A stretch of 7,288 nucleotides of DNA from positions 9,233-16,520 of the forward strand of contig DPSW01000220.1 of NCBI GenBank assembly GCA_003527145.1, written 5' to 3'. The translations under genes and the position numbers were made by a program. The notes beneath the pieces are model-generated. The model was not told where the DNA came from, ran no database searches, and was given only the letters and a program-made list of their open reading frames with translations. Origin of the DNA: Clostridiaceae bacterium. Its GTDB lineage: Bacteria; Bacillota; Clostridia; Lutisporales; Lutisporaceae. Shown one piece after another: positions 5,971 through 7,288 of this stretch. Every line of letters starts with the position of its first letter. The stretch's first letter is position 1.

Positions 5971-6017
5971 AATGAAGCCCATAGCATATACAAAACATAT
6001 ACGCTATGGGCTTCATT
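5971..6017 (-). terminator. Strong hairpin after the NifX-like gene
   Basis: A perfect 15-bp inverted repeat (5971-5985 and 6003-6017, AATGAAGCCCATAGC and its complement) continues inward, after one mismatch, with four more pairs around a 7-base loop. It begins 7 bases after the NifX-like stop codon. It is probably the end of the arsR2 operon, but the minus strand continues with AAACTCTG rather than a T-tract, so it could also act in RNA processing or partial attenuation. Confidence 0.6.
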
Positions 6018-6024
6018 GGCTTTA

Positions 6025-6396
6025 TTAATGCCCGCATCCTCCGTGATGGCTGCAGCAGCTGCTGACTGCAAATTCAGGCAATTGGTTTTTCTTGAAAAGA
6101 TCAATATTTTCCGATACTGTTCCTTCCTTTACCTTATAGACTTTTACCCCCTGATTGTTCAGCTTTGTCAATGCCCCTGCTCCGATACCTGCTACCAGGA
6201 TGGCATCTATCTTTTCTCCTCCAAGGGCCTTTAGCGGCTGGCACATCCCATGCTCATGATGCAAATCTCCATTGTCGATCACCTTCATTTTCTGATCATT
6301 CAAATCATATACAAGGAAGAAAGGGGCTGAGCCGAAATGATTATAGGCGACACTTTCCAATCCTTTATTTTCTTCCACAGGAATACATACCTTCAT
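6025..6396 (-). CDS. NifX/NifB-type (dinitrogenase iron-molybdenum cofactor family) protein with Cys/His tail
   Basis: A 123-residue protein of the dinitrogenase FeMo-cofactor/NifX-like family, here of the MTH1175-like kind found in many non-nitrogen-fixing anaerobes. Marks: N-terminal MKVCIPVEENKG, the HFGSAPFFLVYD segment (20-31, HFG signature), HHEHGMCQPL (46-55), and DAILVAGIGAGALTKLNNQGVKVY (64-87). It ends in CCSHHGGCGH (114-123), a likely metal- or cluster-binding tail. In nif systems relatives carry Fe-S or FeMo-co precursors; here no nif genes are seen, so a role in metal or cluster binding is inferred. The ATG at 6396 is chosen because AAAGGAGA (6403-6410) lies 6 bases upstream and the homologous region begins there; an upstream in-frame ATG at 6471 would lie inside arsR2. 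It directly follows that repressor gene (13-base gap). Confidence 0.9.
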   Translation of the reverse strand: MKVCIPVEENKGLESVAYNHFGSAPFFLVYDLNDQKMKVIDNGDLHHEHGMCQPLKALGGEKIDAILVAGIGAGALTKLNNQGVKVYKVKEGTVSENIDLFKKNQLPEFAVSSCCSHHGGCGH

Positions 6397-6402
6397 ATTT
6401 AT

Positions 6403-6410
6403 TCTCCTTT
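6403..6410 (-). promoter_or_regulatory. Ribosome binding site that sets the NifX-like start
   Basis: AAAGGAGA on the minus strand, 6 bases before the ATG at 6396; its first A is the last base of the upstream arsR stop codon, so translation of the two genes is likely coupled. Confidence 0.75.
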
Positions 6411-6775
6411 CAACGTTTATGGTTTTTACAGCATCTTGCTTTTCTTGATGAGCATAATACTTCACAGTCATCGGGAATATTCAAGTCATGATTAAAAGCT
6501 ATGGATGAATTATCATCCCTCAATTGGTTTATAAATTCTATAATTTGTGATAAAACCTGCTTCTGAACATCATAATGAACAAAATATCCTGATTTTCTGC
6601 CTTCTATCAACCCTGCATCCCTAAGAATCTTCAAATGTTGAGAAACGGCTGCTTCGGAAAGATTCAAATGCCTTGCTACTCCTTTGGCACATATCCTCTT
6701 TCTTGAAAGAATTATAAGTATTTTTAGCCTGGTTTCATCCCCAAGGGCTTTAAATAACTGTAGAATAAAATCCAT
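6410..6775 (-). CDS. ArsR/SmtB-family repressor, paralogue of the first, with cysteine tail
   Basis: A 121-residue winged-helix regulator of the ArsR family. Residues 7-70 are the DNA-binding domain (LGDETRLKIL; recognition region LSEAAVSQHLKILRDAGLI at 39-57; wing GRKSGYFVHYDV at 59-70). It is strikingly similar in this part to the repressor at 1561, but the tails differ. Here Cys29 (RICAKGVARHL) lies in the third helix, and Cys104, 108, 115 and 116 (DDCEVLC, ARCC) are at the C-terminus, so thiol chemistry or soft-metal binding is plausible. The ATG at 6775 has AAAGGAGA 4 bases upstream. It is followed by the NifX-like gene after 13 bases, forming a two-gene operon with its own promoter and a palindrome downstream of the -10 box, suggesting autoregulation. 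Ligand unknown. Confidence 0.9.
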   Translation of the reverse strand: MDFILQLFKALGDETRLKILIILSRKRICAKGVARHLNLSEAAVSQHLKILRDAGLIEGRKSGYFVHYDVQKQVLSQIIEFINQLRDDNSSIAFNHDLNIPDDCEVLCSSRKARCCKNHKR

Positions 6776-6789
6776 TGTTTCTCCTTTTG

Positions 6790-6807
6790 ATTAAGCATTT
6801 ACTTAAT
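6790..6807. promoter_or_regulatory. Putative ArsR operator, perfect 6-6-6 palindrome
   Basis: On the minus strand ATTAAGTAAATGCTTAAT has perfect 6-bp arms (ATTAAG/CTTAAT) around a 6-base spacer. It starts 3 bases after the -10 box and covers the predicted transcription start. It matches the element at 1522-1539 in 13 of 18 positions and at the same distance from the -10 box. Confidence 0.6.
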
Positions 6808-6810
6808 TAA

Positions 6811-6839
6811 ATAATATATCCCTTAAGTGCTTTTGTCAA
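6811..6839 (-). promoter_or_regulatory. Promoter of the arsR2-NifX-like operon
   Basis: Minus-strand TTGACA (6834-6839) is a perfect -35 box, 17 bases from the -10 box TATTAT (6811-6816). Predicted transcription start is near 6804, about 29 bases before the ATG at 6775. It lies just after the SecA-like gene ends, so the operon is transcribed independently. Confidence 0.8.
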
Positions 6840-6857
6840 TTCGTGCAAATGATAAAA

Positions 6858-7288
6858 TCAGAAAAATTTTTTAAAAATTGACCGCACCGAAAAAAGAGTG
6901 CCTTTGACGTAGGTAGAAGCAGCTTTGACCAAGAACGGAAGGCGGCTGAACTGATCCGGACTATCATTCATCAAATATGTCCAGGTAGATGATGGCCCTT
7001 TTAGGATTTCATCATCCAGTACAACTCCATTTTCATCCGCTTTAGCTCTGTTGAAAATATCTACTATCTCTGAATCTATCTCCATCAACATATTTTCATA
7101 GGTCTCAACAGCAATTCTCTGAAATTCATCCAAAGGATTTCTATTTCCTAAAGAAACTAAATGTATCCCTTCTTGCACATAGGATATATAGTCAAGATAA
7201 TCAGCCCAGCATTTGTCGAAGCCGGATTCCTTTGCCGTCACATAGGTAATATCACAAGAATATGCTTCCTGCCTTTTCTCTATGCTCA
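6858..7288 (-). CDS. SecA-family translocase ATPase, C-terminal part; 5' end outside window
   Basis: The frame stays open to the right edge, so the GTG at 7241 is not the start; 142 residues are visible. FDKCWADYLDYISYVQEGIH followed by LVSLGNRNPLDEFQRIA (about residues 24-60) matches the SecA helical scaffold consensus W.DHL..M..LR.GI.LR.YGQ.DPL.EY, so this is the end of a preprotein translocase motor that pushes secreted proteins through SecYEG at the membrane. The sequence SLGNRNPLDEF differs from housekeeping SecA (AYGQRDPL.EY), and the zinc-binding CxCxSG...CH tail is absent; the protein ends in a basic, aromatic SIFKKFF. This suggests a SecA2-like or divergent accessory SecA rather than the main one. 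DEAD motor domains lie outside the window, so the subtype is not settled. Confidence 0.75.
   Translation of the reverse strand, partial: SIEKRQEAYSCDITYVTAKESGFDKCWADYLDYISYVQEGIHLVSLGNRNPLDEFQRIAVETYENMLMEIDSEIVDIFNRAKADENGVVLDDEILKGPSSTWTYLMNDSPDQFSRLPFLVKAASTYVKGTLFSVRSIFKKFF

Noticed and set aside
5913..6104. Minus-strand 63-residue reading frame across the hairpin
   Set aside because: It runs through the 15-bp inverted repeat and the end of the NifX-like gene, has low-complexity composition and no ribosome site; the flanking genes explain the region.
6397..6471. Longer start for the NifX-like protein at 6471
   Set aside because: The extra 25 residues overlap arsR2 coding sequence and do not match the family; AAAGGAGA precedes the ATG at 6396.
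6165..6491. Plus-strand reading frame opposite NifX-like and arsR2 genes
   Set aside because: Opposite two confidently identified genes, no ribosome site or family resemblance.
1..7288. CRISPR array, tRNA, rRNA, insertion sequence or defence island
   Set aside because: No regularly spaced direct repeats, no tRNA-like cloverleaf, no transposase or phage-like gene and no terminal inverted repeats with duplications were found by reading both strands.

Overview
The window looks like chromosome of a low-GC Gram-positive anaerobe, most likely a member of the Clostridia. The AT-rich intergenic DNA, strong AGGAGG-type ribosome sites, consensus sigma-A promoters (TTGACA/TATAAT) and the gene families present (YruB-type glutaredoxin, a CPxNHxCP ferredoxin-like peptide, YqjM-type ene-reductase, clostridial-type isoaspartyl dipeptidase) all fit. 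No rRNA, tRNA, CRISPR array, insertion sequence or phage gene was seen.

Left part (1-1560): the 3' part of an isoaspartyl dipeptidase gene (iadA, + strand, cut by the window edge) converges on a small minus-strand operon. That operon holds a very short ferredoxin-like ORF (missed by length filters) whose stop codon overlaps the start codon of a CPWC glutaredoxin. A perfect 14-bp hairpin separates the two transcription units. The glutaredoxin operon has an extended -10 promoter overlapped by a palindrome that resembles CsoR/CstR-family operators.

Middle part (1561-3660): a three-gene plus-strand operon encodes an ArsR-family repressor with a Cys/His-rich tail, an ABC-2 type ATPase that starts inside the repressor gene, and its membrane partner. 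The likely logic is a ligand- or metal-controlled efflux system.

Right part (3661-7288, all minus strand): reading from the right, there is the C-terminal end of a SecA-family ATPase (cut by the window edge), then a second ArsR repressor with its own promoter and a NifX/NifB-like protein ending in a Cys/His tail. A 15-bp hairpin follows, then a DUF2164 protein, a NIT2-like omega-amidase and an old yellow enzyme, closely packed and probably co-transcribed.

The main non-obvious signal links the two arsR operons. Both promoters carry a related palindromic element (13 of 18 bases identical) exactly 3 nt downstream of the -10 box, and the two repressors have nearly the same recognition helix. This suggests one small regulatory network controlling an ABC exporter and a NifX-like Cys/His protein. 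I do not see an obvious complete new defence or mobile system here.
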